From NCBI GenBank assembly GCA_030432295.1, contig JAUIHI010000010.1, forward strand, positions 123,599-187,598: a DNA stretch of 64,000 bases, read 5' to 3'. Source of the DNA: Anaerolineae bacterium. Its GTDB lineage: Bacteria; Chloroflexota; Anaerolineae; Caldilineales; Caldilineaceae. Shown in pieces: positions 27,637 through 36,272 of the stretch. The number at the start of each line of letters is the position of its first letter. Within the stretch, counting starts at the first letter, position 1. Below the pieces are notes generated by a model. The model had not been told where the DNA came from and ran no database searches. It worked only from the letters and a program-made list of their open reading frames with translations. The position numbers and the translations under genes were made by a program.

Positions 27637-27696
27637 GTGACAGGTGGAAAGTTGCAGGCGGCGAGGGTTTGCCACCTGCAACTTTTCACCTGTCAC
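27637..27696. repeat. Stem-loop repeat with CACCTGTCAC words
   Basis: GTGACAGGTGGAAAGTTGCAGG (27637-27658) pairs with 27673-27696 with one bulge (AACTTTTCACC against GGTGGAAAGTT). It lies between the binding-protein gene and the first permease gene. It lacks a T-run in the minus-strand direction, so a processing or mRNA-stability role is more likely than termination. Confidence 0.82.
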
Positions 27697-27707
27697 CTGT
27701 GATTTTC

Positions 27708-29141
27708 TTATGCCTTCGTCTTAGCGATTTCGGCCTGGACAGCATCCCAGGCGCCCTGCATGGCAATCATCGGGTCTGGCTCAGAACCGTTCAGATATTT
27801 CTCCCATTCCGGCTTGGCAATCTGGAATTGGGTGAGGCCAAAGGCGTGGTTGGTGATGGCACGGGCCTTGGGCAACTGGCCGGTGATCAACCCCACGAAA
27901 TCGGGCAGCCAATCCGGGCGGCTGGCAGCCCAGCCGTCATAAATCGACTGGTAGGGGGGCAACTGGCCGGGATGGGCCACCGCCGTGCCAGCGATGGAAT
28001 CCTGCCAGATTTGCATATCGTAGGTCAGGGACTTGATATACTCGGCAGCTTTCTCTTTGTTCTTGCCGTGTTTGAAGAGGCAGGAACCGGTGGTCCAGAA
28101 GACCGTCGAACCTGCGCCGTTCTCAAATTTTGGCAGCCCACCCATCATCAGTTTGGACGGGTCCGGCCAGTTGGCGGCCATGCGCAGGGGGGCATTGAAG
28201 TATTTCGTGTAGTATGCGACTTTGCGGGCCGCGAAAGCCACCTCATCCGGTGTGCCGTTGACGCCGCCGTCGGTCGCTCCCTCCAGCAAAATGTCCGGGT
28301 GGGAGAGGGCCATCATCTCTTTCATCAGCTTCAGACCTGCAATCGCCGGTTCGCTGGTGAAGTCGAAGAGACCTTCGGGCGTATAGACATCTGGACTCAT
28401 ACTGTGGGTGTAGGGGACCAGCGAGCGCCAGCCGTGGGAGTCGAAGGTGCAGCCATAGAGGGCCGCGCCCGAAGACTGAATCAGTTTGGCTGCTTCCAGA
28501 TATTCGGTCCAGGTGGATGGGATGGTGGCGATGCCTGCCTGCTCGGTCATCTCCGCATTCCAGCCCATCCCGACCACATCCAGCAGGAAAGGCCAGCTAT
28601 AGAGCTTGCCATCCACCGTACATTCTTCCCGGATGGAAGGAATCAGGTCGTCCAGCACATCCTGGGGAATGTAGTCGTCCCACGGCTCGATGACGCCAGC
28701 TTCGATCAGCGCAGTCATTTCCACAAAGGGGGTCATGCCCACGTATACGTCCCAGGTGCTTTCGCTGTTCTTGGCTTCGGCCACAAAACGTTCGATACCA
28801 AAGCCTTCCACCGGCGCAATCTGATAGTTCAGGCCGGGGAAGTTGGCATTGACCGCAGGGATGCTGGGGTGCAGGTCCTCAATCCACTGGTAGAAAGTGG
28901 GGGTCAAGGGCCGTTCCGCCACGGCGTCTGCCGCCGCAGGGGCCGCATCGCCGCTGGAAGCTGCCGGCGCGGCAGAAGGGGCGGTCGGGGCCGCGCAACC
29001 GGCCAATGCCGTGCTCACGCCCGCAATGCCCAGCCCGACTCCCATCATCCGGGTCAGAAACTGACGGCGGTCGATCTGTCCCCGCTGCAAGCGTGCGTAC
29101 AGGTCTTTTTGGATCAGATACTCTTCATCCTTGCGCGCCAT
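27708..29141 (-). CDS. Extracellular sugar-binding lipoprotein, Tat-type signal
   Basis: This 477-aa solute-binding protein of the SBP_bac_1 family carries a twin-arginine motif DRRQFLTR (24-31) followed by a hydrophobic stretch and lipobox ALAGC (Cys49), so it is probably exported folded through Tat and lipidated. An Ala/Pro-rich linker follows. The ATG at 29141 follows AAGGAGG. It is the first gene of the operon continuing with two permeases, SMP-30 lactonase and M20 peptidase. The ligand is not evident. Confidence 0.93.
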   Translation of the reverse strand: MARKDEEYLIQKDLYARLQRGQIDRRQFLTRMMGVGLGIAGVSTALAGCAAPTAPSAAPAASSGDAAPAAADAVAERPLTPTFYQWIEDLHPSIPAVNANFPGLNYQIAPVEGFGIERFVAEAKNSESTWDVYVGMTPFVEMTALIEAGVIEPWDDYIPQDVLDDLIPSIREECTVDGKLYSWPFLLDVVGMGWNAEMTEQAGIATIPSTWTEYLEAAKLIQSSGAALYGCTFDSHGWRSLVPYTHSMSPDVYTPEGLFDFTSEPAIAGLKLMKEMMALSHPDILLEGATDGGVNGTPDEVAFAARKVAYYTKYFNAPLRMAANWPDPSKLMMGGLPKFENGAGSTVFWTTGSCLFKHGKNKEKAAEYIKSLTYDMQIWQDSIAGTAVAHPGQLPPYQSIYDGWAASRPDWLPDFVGLITGQLPKARAITNHAFGLTQFQIAKPEWEKYLNGSEPDPMIAMQGAWDAVQAEIAKTKA

Positions 29142-29407
29142 GCGATTTTCCTCCTTGAGAGCGATGCCGGACCTGCCAATCCAGAGGCCAGCGAACGGTG
29201 AATACTGTTGTTTGGGGATTGGCCCAGTGAGCGGGAGTGTACTGTCTGGGCTGGATTAAAATAGCCAAACGGTACATTCCCTGCCATGCAACCGGAAGTA
29301 TATCACGACTGAAATAGCACCACAACCGGCCAAAATCGGCGGGGAATCGTCGCCGCTGCCAGGGACTAACACGGCGGGACGGAAGTTTTCTCGCAGTTCG
29401 CGAGGTT
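29142..29407 (-). promoter_or_regulatory. Upstream region of the carbohydrate ABC operon
   Basis: No gene is visible. Several short inverted repeats occur: CCAATCC (29176-29182) with GGATTGG (29216-29222), and GCCCAG (29222-29227) with CTGGGC (29246-29251). These could be operator sites for a sugar-responsive repressor, but no family consensus was recognised. Confidence 0.3.
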
Positions 29408-29450
29408 GTGTAGTGGGTGGTGCGTGAACTCGTACACACACCACCCACTG
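29408..29450. repeat. Stem-loop repeat AGTGGGTGGTG / CACCACCCACT
   Basis: AGTGGGTGGTG and CACCACCCACT form a perfect 11-bp stem around a loop that begins CGTGAACTCGTAC. The GTGCGTGAAC word matches the repeat at 14217-14269. Confidence 0.75.
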
Positions 29451-29467
29451 CGTCAGAAACGGTCTCG

Positions 29468-29645
29468 TTATTTCTGCCAAACTGTACTGGTCAACGGGAT
29501 GGTGGAATGGCTATTTCTTAACGCAAAGATGCAAAGAGGCAAAGGCACAGAGAGAAAAGCGATTTCTTTGCGTCTCTGCTCCTTTGCGTCATTGCGTTGA
29601 AACTTCCACCATCTTCTTGACTACTACATTATTTCTGCCAAACTG
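29468..29645. repeat. Nested inverted repeat flanked by 17-bp direct repeats
   Basis: TTATTTCTGCCAAACTG occurs exactly at 29468-29484 and 29629-29645. Between them complementary words nest: GGTCAA with TTGAC, TGGTGGAA with TTCCACCA, and AACGCAAAGATGCAAAGAGG with CCTTTGCGTCATTGCGTT. No ORF is present. It looks like an inserted stem-loop element flanked by target duplications, or a segmental duplication. Confidence 0.75.
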
Positions 29646-29671
29646 CACGAATGCCCCGCGGGGTCACAACC

Positions 29672-30424
29672 CTACACCTGCTCATTCACCCGCACGCCGC
29701 GCAAATCCATCTCGAATTCCAGACCGGCGATGGGCGGACGGCAGTAGTGCCAGTGGATGCCAGAGTTGAGCGCTTCGTGTAGCGACGGTGCGAGGGTGGA
29801 TTCCAAAAAAGGATGGAGGGGCTGGGCAGTGTAGACGCCGACGTCGCTTACATCGGCCCAGGCGTGGCCGAGGCCAAAGAGCCGTTCTTCCATCACTGTC
29901 AGCACAGTCGCTGCCTTCTCTTGCATTGCGCCGGTGGATATTTCGTCCGGGCGCACAATCGCGGCAGGGGAGAGGTCGGCCTGATCCCGCAGATCGCCTG
30001 CGCCTGCTACGATAAACGTGGGGCGATTGTGGGTTGTGGGCACTGTGTAGGAGAAGGCATAGAGCGCAGCCTGAGCCGGTGGATTGATGGCCGGGGCCAC
30101 ATTCGTGCGCGCAATGGGGTTGACCCCATCCCGCAGCAGACCCCACTCGGCCAGGCGCGTCTGATATTCGCCATTGAAGGCGGCAAAACCGGCGAAAGTG
30201 AAGGGCGCAGGCGAGCGCAGTTCCACCGAACAGAGCGCGGATCGGGGACGTCCCAATCCATTCAAATGCTCTTCAATGCGGGTAAAGCCCTCTCGCCAGG
30301 GCACGGAAGGGGCCAGCACTGCCCGCACAATTTCGTAGCCGGGTTGGGCTGTCACCCCGGCGGAATAGGGGGCAATGCCCCTGAGAAAGGCGTAGTTGCC
30401 AGCGGGGTTTTCGATTAGCTGCAC
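29672..30424 (-). CDS. Conserved hypothetical protein, RidA/YjgF-like C-terminal half
   Basis: I chose GTG at 30424 because GGGAGG lies seven bases upstream; no good ATG is available. The product is 250 aa with no signal peptide or membrane segment. The second half, VLTVMEERLFGLGHAWADVSDVGVYTAQPLH, resembles the RidA-family pattern in which an enamine/imine deaminase repeats a helix then a VxVY strand, and the first half may hold a degenerate second unit. This is a weak resemblance, so function is unassigned. It stands alone between repeat-filled gaps, upstream of the carbohydrate operon and downstream of a sugar isomerase gene. Confidence 0.7.
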   Translation of the reverse strand: MQLIENPAGNYAFLRGIAPYSAGVTAQPGYEIVRAVLAPSVPWREGFTRIEEHLNGLGRPRSALCSVELRSPAPFTFAGFAAFNGEYQTRLAEWGLLRDGVNPIARTNVAPAINPPAQAALYAFSYTVPTTHNRPTFIVAGAGDLRDQADLSPAAIVRPDEISTGAMQEKAATVLTVMEERLFGLGHAWADVSDVGVYTAQPLHPFLESTLAPSLHEALNSGIHWHYCRPPIAGLEFEMDLRGVRVNEQV

Positions 30425-30445
30425 AAAAATCCTCCCAAAAAAACA

Positions 30446-30524
30446 GGACGCTGAATGGGCTGAAAACACAGATTTCCGCAGATTATATCAGCGTCAATCA
30501 CTCTTTCCAGCCCATTCAGCGTCC
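30446..30524. repeat. 17-bp perfect inverted repeat GGACGCTGAATGGGCTG
   Basis: The left arm at 30446-30462 is exactly complementary to 30508-30524 with a 45-base AT-rich loop. It lies between the isomerase gene and the hypothetical gene. Confidence 0.85.
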
Positions 30525-30534
30525 CGCATGCAGA

Positions 30535-31386
30535 TCAATTGACTTCTACACAGCCGGTAGCGGCCATTACTTCCCGCAGCTTTTTCACCGCATAGGCCAT
30601 TCCCTCTGGCCCGCTGAAGCCACCGCTGTGACCGGCGATGGCCAGATGGGGTTCCAGTGCGAGCATTCCCCGGTAGCCTTTGGCTTTCAACCGGATGAGG
30701 AGTTCGGCTACCTGGCCGTCCCCTTCGCCAGCCGCTTTGACGCTGCCGTCCAGTTTGGCGTCTTTGATGTGAACGTAGCCCGTGCGGGGGCTGAGCAGAG
30801 GCCAGCCGTCTTCGGTCACATTCGCTTCGCCCACCTGGACAAAGTTGGCCGGGTCCCAGGCGAAGGTGAGGTTGGGCGAGTCGATGCCCTGCAAAATGCG
30901 ATGGCAGCGGGCTACGGTATCGCCCACAATGCCCTTTTCGTTTTCCAGAAGCAGGAGCAGGTCGAGTTTTTCCGCTTCCTCGGCCAGCCGGGCAAGCGAG
31001 GCAATCGCCTGATCCACGTACTGGTCATAGGCTGCGTTGCTGGTGGTGTCGGGGGGATAGAAGGAAAAGATGCGGATGTTGCGGGTTCCCAGTTTCTGGG
31101 CGATCTGGCCGAGCCGCTGGAGATTGGCGACTTCGTTTTCAATCGGATCGAGCAGGGGCGATTTGCCCACGGGGCTGCCCAGCGCGCTGACCTGGACGCT
31201 GTGGGCTTTCAGGCTGGCCTGCACCCGATCCACGTCGGCGTCGCTCATCTTCAGCACATTCACGCCCCAGGCCCCGCGCAGTTCCAGATAGCCGATGCGC
31301 AGTTCGTTCAGCACCCGCAACTGCTCGTCCAAATCCGCGGCAATCTCATCACCAAAGGCACTGATTGTAAAAGTTGCGTCTGTCAT
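30535..31386 (-). CDS. Sugar phosphate isomerase/epimerase (xylose isomerase-like TIM barrel)
   Basis: A 283-aa AP-endonuclease-2-fold enzyme. Metal and acid-base residues are visible: Glu in LLLLLENEKG (about 150), Asp in FAWDPANF (about 185), His/Asp in GYVHIKDAKLD (about 215) and Glu in LALEPHL (about 250). These fit an intact sugar isomerase/epimerase, but the substrate is unknown. ATG 31386 follows GGAGTCCTAA. Confidence 0.9.
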   Translation of the reverse strand: MTDATFTISAFGDEIAADLDEQLRVLNELRIGYLELRGAWGVNVLKMSDADVDRVQASLKAHSVQVSALGSPVGKSPLLDPIENEVANLQRLGQIAQKLGTRNIRIFSFYPPDTTSNAAYDQYVDQAIASLARLAEEAEKLDLLLLLENEKGIVGDTVARCHRILQGIDSPNLTFAWDPANFVQVGEANVTEDGWPLLSPRTGYVHIKDAKLDGSVKAAGEGDGQVAELLIRLKAKGYRGMLALEPHLAIAGHSGGFSGPEGMAYAVKKLREVMAATGCVEVN

Positions 31387-31407
31387 TTAGGACTCCCTGC
31401 TGAAAGA

Positions 31408-31475
31408 AGTGACCAGTGACCAGTCTCTGGTGTCGGCGAGACTCACTGATTACTGGTCACTTTTTACTGGTTACT
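31408..31475. repeat. Stem-loop repeat of GTGACCAGTGA / TCACTGGT words
   Basis: AGTGACCAGT (31408-31417) pairs with ACTGGTCACT (31452-31461), with further imperfect pairing outside. The stop codon and last residues (SNQ) of the ABC ATPase gene lie inside the right part. The same words occur inside ligA (49105-49130) and at 63837-63857. Confidence 0.75.
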
Positions 31476-32246
31476 CTGTGATTCCGTCTGCTCCGGCTCT
31501 GCGTCCAAAGTGGAGACCACCTGGCCGTCGCGCAGGAGCAACACTTCGTCCACATATTCGTCCACCAGGCTGTCGTGGGTCACCATCAAAAAGGTCATAT
31601 TGCGCTCGCGCACAATGCCTTTGAAGAGAGTGAGAATCTCTCCGGCTGTGGTGCTGTCCAATTCGCCGGTCGGCTCGTCGGCCAGAATGAGCTGGGGTTC
31701 GTTGACCAGCGAACGGGCGATGGCGACCCGCTGCTGCTGACCGCCGGACATCTCAAAGGGGCGGTGATCCATCCACGGCGTCAGACCCACCAGGTCCAGG
31801 GCATCCACAGCGCGCTTGTGGCGCTCCTTGCCCTTGACCCCGGAGATGCGCAGAATCAGCTCCACATTTTCATAGGCCGAGAGGCTGGGCATCAGGCCAA
31901 AGGATTGGAAGATAAAGCCCACGTGCATCCTCCGCCATTCGGTCAGCTTGCGTTCGCTCCAGCCGCCGATTTCCTCGCCCATAATGCGAATCTGCCCTTT
32001 CGATGGCTGATCCAGCCCGCCGAGACAGTTGAGAAGGGTCGTCTTGCCGCTGCCCGACCGCCCTTTGAGCGCCACAAAGCTGCCCTGCTCGATGCGCAGG
32101 TTGACCCCTTGCAGCGCGGCCACTTCCAACGACCCCAGGTGATAGATGCGCCAGAGATCGGTCGTTTCGATGGCAGCCACGCCAGAGGAGGCGCGTTTGG
32201 GCTGTTCGGCTGTTATTGTCGGGGCAAATTCAGAATTACTCGACAT
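31464..32246 (-). CDS. ABC transporter ATPase (LolD/MacB-type)
   Basis: A 260-aa ATPase with Walker A GRSGSGKTT (about 60), signature MSGGQQQRVAIAR, Walker [14 protein letters not shown] and the H-loop TFLMVTHD. It is the second ATPase of an efflux operon with an adaptor and an FtsX-type permease; one ATPase normally suffices, so the pair may form a heterodimer or serve another permease. The gap before it (32247-32358) contains a CACAAAG-family stem-loop. Confidence 0.92.
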   Translation of the reverse strand: MSSNSEFAPTITAEQPKRASSGVAAIETTDLWRIYHLGSLEVAALQGVNLRIEQGSFVALKGRSGSGKTTLLNCLGGLDQPSKGQIRIMGEEIGGWSERKLTEWRRMHVGFIFQSFGLMPSLSAYENVELILRISGVKGKERHKRAVDALDLVGLTPWMDHRPFEMSGGQQQRVAIARSLVNEPQLILADEPTGELDSTTAGEILTLFKGIVRERNMTFLMVTHDSLVDEYVDEVLLLRDGQVVSTLDAEPEQTESQSNQ

Positions 32247-32284
32247 CGGTTTCAGTCTCTTTGGAGTTCAGTGAATGGCTATTC

Positions 32285-32354
32285 AACCACTAAGACACAA
32301 AAGCACAAAGAACAACAATACATTTTTCCTTTGTGTCCTCGTGTCTTTGTGGTT
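32285..32354. repeat. CACAAAG-family stem-loop repeat
   Basis: Left arm AACCACTAAGACACAAAAGC... (32285-32310) pairs with 32329-32354 with about four mismatches. Related elements lie at 29520-29598, 58562-58622 and 59841-59896. Confidence 0.85.
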
Positions 32355-32358
32355 TCGG

Positions 32359-33372
32359 TTATTTCTTCTTGCCGCGCAGACGGTCCCACATACTGCGCCC
32401 GCCTTCCCGTTGGGTGCGTTTGCGTTCGTCCCGTGCCCGTTCCTGGGCGGCCAGTTCGGGGGCATCCCGTTCTTCCGATGCAGCCCGAATCAGAATGCCC
32501 TCGTCGGTCACATCGAGGATGGCTCGGCCTTTGATGGCGAACTGTTCCAGAAACTCTTTTGGCACTTGCAGACGGCCCGCGCTGTCCAGCACCACCAGCT
32601 CCTCGAAGTGCTCTTCCAGCACTGGCTCTGCGCCAACTTCGCTTCTGCCTTCTGTGCCGTTGACCTGCACACGGGTGGAGCGGCGGGTCTCGCTGGCCAG
32701 CATCCCATCCCGGATGGCGACCACACGCTCCACGTGGCGGGCGATGCCGGGGTCGTGGCTGACGATAACTGTCGTCAGGCCCAGTTCGTCGGTCAGGTGG
32801 TGGAATGTGCCGTAGATAATTTTGGCCGTGGCCGAGTCCACTTCGCCGGTCGGCTCGTCGGCCAGGAGCAGGCTGGGGTTGTTGGCCAGGGAGACGGCGA
32901 TTGCCACCCGCTGCTGTTCACCGCCGGAAAGCTCAGAAAGTCCGTGCTTCGAGCGCCCGAAGAGTCCGACCAGTTCCAGCAGATATTCGGCCCGTTCCCG
33001 CTTGGCCTTGCCAGATGCCCCGGCCAAAGTCATGGGCAGTTCCACATTTTCCACCGCGTTCAGATAGGGGACCAGATTACGCGCGCTCTGCTGCCAGACA
33101 AAGCCCACCTCTTCCCGGCGGTAGCGGGTCAGTTCGATCTCGTTCATTTTGAGCAGGTCGTGTTCACCCACCCGCACCCGGCCCGCGGTAGGACGGTCCA
33201 GCCCGCCCAGAATGTTCATCAGCGTAGATTTACCGCTGCCGCTGGCACCGATGATACCCATCAGTTCGCCCTGGCGCACAGAGAGGTTCAGCCCTTGCAG
33301 GGCAAGCACTTCCAATCCGGCTACCTGGAAAATTTTGACAAGCCCGTCGCACAGGATAAATGGTTCATTCAT
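32359..33372 (-). CDS. ABC transporter ATPase with C-terminal AbrB-like domain
   Basis: A 337-aa protein. Residues 1-230 form a MacB/LolD-type ATPase ([44 protein letters not shown]). Then comes [17 protein letters not shown] (about 275-291) followed by [14 protein letters not shown], which matches the swapped-hairpin AbrB/MazE pattern (xxxGRxxxPxxxR...V..ExG.i.i). A charged tail ([15 protein letters not shown]) ends the protein. An AbrB-like extension on an export ATPase is unusual and could mediate dimerisation or DNA binding; this is inference. ATG 33372 directly follows the permease stop. Confidence 0.88.
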   Translation of the reverse strand: MNEPFILCDGLVKIFQVAGLEVLALQGLNLSVRQGELMGIIGASGSGKSTLMNILGGLDRPTAGRVRVGEHDLLKMNEIELTRYRREEVGFVWQQSARNLVPYLNAVENVELPMTLAGASGKAKRERAEYLLELVGLFGRSKHGLSELSGGEQQRVAIAVSLANNPSLLLADEPTGEVDSATAKIIYGTFHHLTDELGLTTVIVSHDPGIARHVERVVAIRDGMLASETRRSTRVQVNGTEGRSEVGAEPVLEEHFEELVVLDSAGRLQVPKEFLEQFAIKGRAILDVTDEGILIRAASEERDAPELAAQERARDERKRTQREGGRSMWDRLRGKKK

Positions 33373-36267
33373 TTAGACAGTCTCACCCAGTTTGATGGCC
33401 TGGAATATCTTCATCCGCAGGAGTAGTGTGACGAGCGCGCCCAGGGCAGCCACAAAGAGCAGCCCAAAGAGCGCATAGATGCGGTAGATGGCGGGCCAGG
33501 CGATGTTGACGAGGAAGGGCGGTGTCAACTCTTCCGGTCGCACGCCCACCTGCAAGTGGGGGATGAATAGATCGCTCATCCACGACCCCAGCAGTGTGCC
33601 CACGCCCATACCCACCAGAATCAGAAAGGCCAGCTCCCAGGCCAGGAAGAGCGTCATCTGACCGGAGGAAAGACCGATGGCGCGCAGGGTTCCCAATTCG
33701 ATAAAGCGGCGACGGAAGGAGAAGAGGGTGTAGAGCAGGAAGCCCAGCACCGTCAACACCGCCGCGGCCAGAAAGCCTACCGAGAGTACGCCGAACAGCC
33801 CCTGGCGTTCGGGCAACTTCTGCAACACGGCGATCTCTTCCCGTGCCGAATACCAGTCGATTACATTGATGTCGTATTGGCGCAGTTCTTGTTCGAGCAG
33901 ATTGTAGTCCACGCCCTGATCGACGTTGATGAGCACATCGTAGGGCAGTTGACCGCCCAATTGTTCAAAAACGTAGTCCAGATTGCCCACAATCAGCGGC
34001 CCTTCGTCGGGATACCAGCCAGGCCAGAAGTCAAATTCGCCCACGACTTTCATAATCATTTCGGCGCGCATGCCATAGCGTGTCACATTGACCTGCACGC
34101 TGTCGCCCACCCGGATGGTATTGGCACGCATAAAGTCCTGGGGCAGCAGAATGCCTTCGTTGGCGATCGCCAGGGAGTTCATCAGCGCGCCCAGACTGGC
34201 CGGGGCGAAATCCCGTCGCCAGTAGGCCACCGTGGGAAAGTCCAGCCGATCGATGCCGTAGAAACCGGCTTCTTGCCAACTTCCCTGCAACTGCACCCGC
34301 ACATCAAAATTGGCGATGCGGGTAGCCCCTTTGATTTCTTCGACTTTGTAATGCTCTGAAACCGGTACGAATGTCCACATTGGACCTTCTGTTTCGCCAC
34401 CCGTCGTGGAAGCGCCCGAGGGTGTGCCGCTTTCGCCGCCAGTACTGGGCGGGGTAGATCCCAGTTCGATCAGGCGGGCGTCCGCACCCACTTTGTAGTA
34501 GACCCGGTCGAAGAGGTGATCGTCCAGGGTCTGGGCCAGTGAAGTGGTGAAGGCGGAGAGGCTAAGGGTGAGCACCAGCAGAATCAGCGGCGCTGTGTAG
34601 AGTCCCCGGTTGCGGGAGAGATGGCGGGTTGCCAGCAGCAGGCCCACGGAGCTTGTGCGGGCTGCCAGCCAGGCCAGCAGGGCCATCACCAGTGGCAGAA
34701 AGCGCAGGGCCACCAGTGTCAACGCGAAGATGCCCAGGGCGGGGACGAGAAAGAGCAACGGGTTCTCGAAGAGACTGTTGCCGCCGACCTGTCCGGGCAG
34801 AGCAATGCCGCCCTGCTGCTGCAGCAGATAGATGCCATAGCCCGCAGGAACCAGCAGCATCACATCCAGATAGGCCCGTTGCCACCAGGGCGGGATCAGC
34901 GTGCGTGCCTGCTCCATTTTGTAGGTGACGATTGTGTGGCGGGCAGCGTTGAAGGTGGGGATAATCTGGGCCAGAAATGCCACGACCAGCGCGCCAAGAC
35001 CAAAGCGCAGGACCGACTGACTGAGACTCAGACGCAGATCGGCTTCGATGGTAAAGTTGAGGAAACTGCGGGTGGAGCCGATCAGATCGGCCACCTGAAA
35101 GCTGGCGGGGATGCCCACGCCCAGAGCAAAGACGCCGAGGAAGAGGGCTTCGACCCCGGATATCCCCAGCACCTGTCCGGCGGACGCACCCCGGCTGCGC
35201 AGCACCGCGATTTCGTTGCGCTGACGTCCCACCGCCAATCCCACTACCAGGCCGATAAAGGCCAGGAGGAGACCGATAATCGGGATGCTGAAGGCGTAGA
35301 GAAAAAGGGTGAGGGTTCCGCTGGAGCGCTGGTATTTGCGCAGAGCGTCCAGGGGGGAGATGCTGAGTTGGGTATTGGACATCAGCGTGGCGGCCTGCTG
35401 CTCCACCTGGCGGCTGCGGGCCAATATCCGGCTTACATCGCTGGCCGTCACACCATCCCCGTCCATCACCAGATACCAGAGCGCCAGATTGATGTCAGTT
35501 GGATAGTCGGGCGCAATCCGGTTGATGTAACTGGCTTCGGGGAGAATCAGAATGTCTTCCAGCGTATTGAGATTGTAGAACCAATACTCTTCCGTGGGGT
35601 CGATGGCCTCCCAGATGCCCACCACACGCACGGGAATCTGCACCGTGCGTGTCTGCTCTTCCGAGCGGATACGACGGAAGGTGATATACTCCTCGTTCAC
35701 CTGCGTACCCAGTGTGTCGGCCAGCGCCCGGCTCATCAGCACTTCGGTGGCCGCGTTGATGTCTGTGCCGGGGTTCACCTCGGGCAGACGGCCCTCCAAA
35801 ATGGTGATGTGCTGTTCGATCTCGGAGACAAAGCCCAGATTGACCCAGGCCAGGGGATCGGTGGCGTCCGAGTAGGCAACGCCTTCGGTCGGAAAGAGAC
35901 GCAGATTGTCGGTCTTGAAATAGCGGACTGTGAACTTGTGGGGCAATCCCAAAGAATCCGCAGCCGGTCCCGACATATAGGCGTCCAACGGCCCCAGCTC
36001 TTCCCACTCTTTGGTTCCATAGGTGGAGCCGAGATAGCGGAACATATAGGCGAAGGGCGGCCGCTTTACGGTGCTGCCTGCGTTGGTTGCGCCCAGCTCA
36101 TCCTGCAGGATGCGGTAGTAGACCGCGTCTGCATAGAGCGGGATGCTCATCACCAGTGCGATGGCTGTAATCAGGCCTGTGACCAATGCCAGGGCAAGCC
36201 AGCGCTGGGCCAACAACCGTTTGACGGCAACGACAATCATCGCCCAACTTCGTAATAGAAGTCGCAT
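33373..36267 (-). CDS. FtsX-like ABC permease (MacB/LolC-type efflux)
   Basis: A 964-aa membrane protein with an N-terminal helix, a large extracytoplasmic domain, two FtsX-type transmembrane clusters (about residues 320-560 and 850-960) and a Gly/Ser/Thr-rich linker near 610 (SGTPSGASTTGG). The layout resembles two-module permeases for lipoprotein or macrolide-type export. It starts five bases past the adaptor stop and ends against the ATPase start. The substrate is unknown. Confidence 0.9.
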   Translation of the reverse strand: MRLLLRSWAMIVVAVKRLLAQRWLALALVTGLITAIALVMSIPLYADAVYYRILQDELGATNAGSTVKRPPFAYMFRYLGSTYGTKEWEELGPLDAYMSGPAADSLGLPHKFTVRYFKTDNLRLFPTEGVAYSDATDPLAWVNLGFVSEIEQHITILEGRLPEVNPGTDINAATEVLMSRALADTLGTQVNEEYITFRRIRSEEQTRTVQIPVRVVGIWEAIDPTEEYWFYNLNTLEDILILPEASYINRIAPDYPTDINLALWYLVMDGDGVTASDVSRILARSRQVEQQAATLMSNTQLSISPLDALRKYQRSSGTLTLFLYAFSIPIIGLLLAFIGLVVGLAVGRQRNEIAVLRSRGASAGQVLGISGVEALFLGVFALGVGIPASFQVADLIGSTRSFLNFTIEADLRLSLSQSVLRFGLGALVVAFLAQIIPTFNAARHTIVTYKMEQARTLIPPWWQRAYLDVMLLVPAGYGIYLLQQQGGIALPGQVGGNSLFENPLLFLVPALGIFALTLVALRFLPLVMALLAWLAARTSSVGLLLATRHLSRNRGLYTAPLILLVLTLSLSAFTTSLAQTLDDHLFDRVYYKVGADARLIELGSTPPSTGGESGTPSGASTTGGETEGPMWTFVPVSEHYKVEEIKGATRIANFDVRVQLQGSWQEAGFYGIDRLDFPTVAYWRRDFAPASLGALMNSLAIANEGILLPQDFMRANTIRVGDSVQVNVTRYGMRAEMIMKVVGEFDFWPGWYPDEGPLIVGNLDYVFEQLGGQLPYDVLINVDQGVDYNLLEQELRQYDINVIDWYSAREEIAVLQKLPERQGLFGVLSVGFLAAAVLTVLGFLLYTLFSFRRRFIELGTLRAIGLSSGQMTLFLAWELAFLILVGMGVGTLLGSWMSDLFIPHLQVGVRPEELTPPFLVNIAWPAIYRIYALFGLLFVAALGALVTLLLRMKIFQAIKLGETV

Positions 36268-36272
36268 TGGGT

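Noticed and set aside
27637..27696. Stem-loop as a terminator between binding protein and permease genes
   Set aside because: No T-run follows on the minus strand, and the operon clearly continues downstream.
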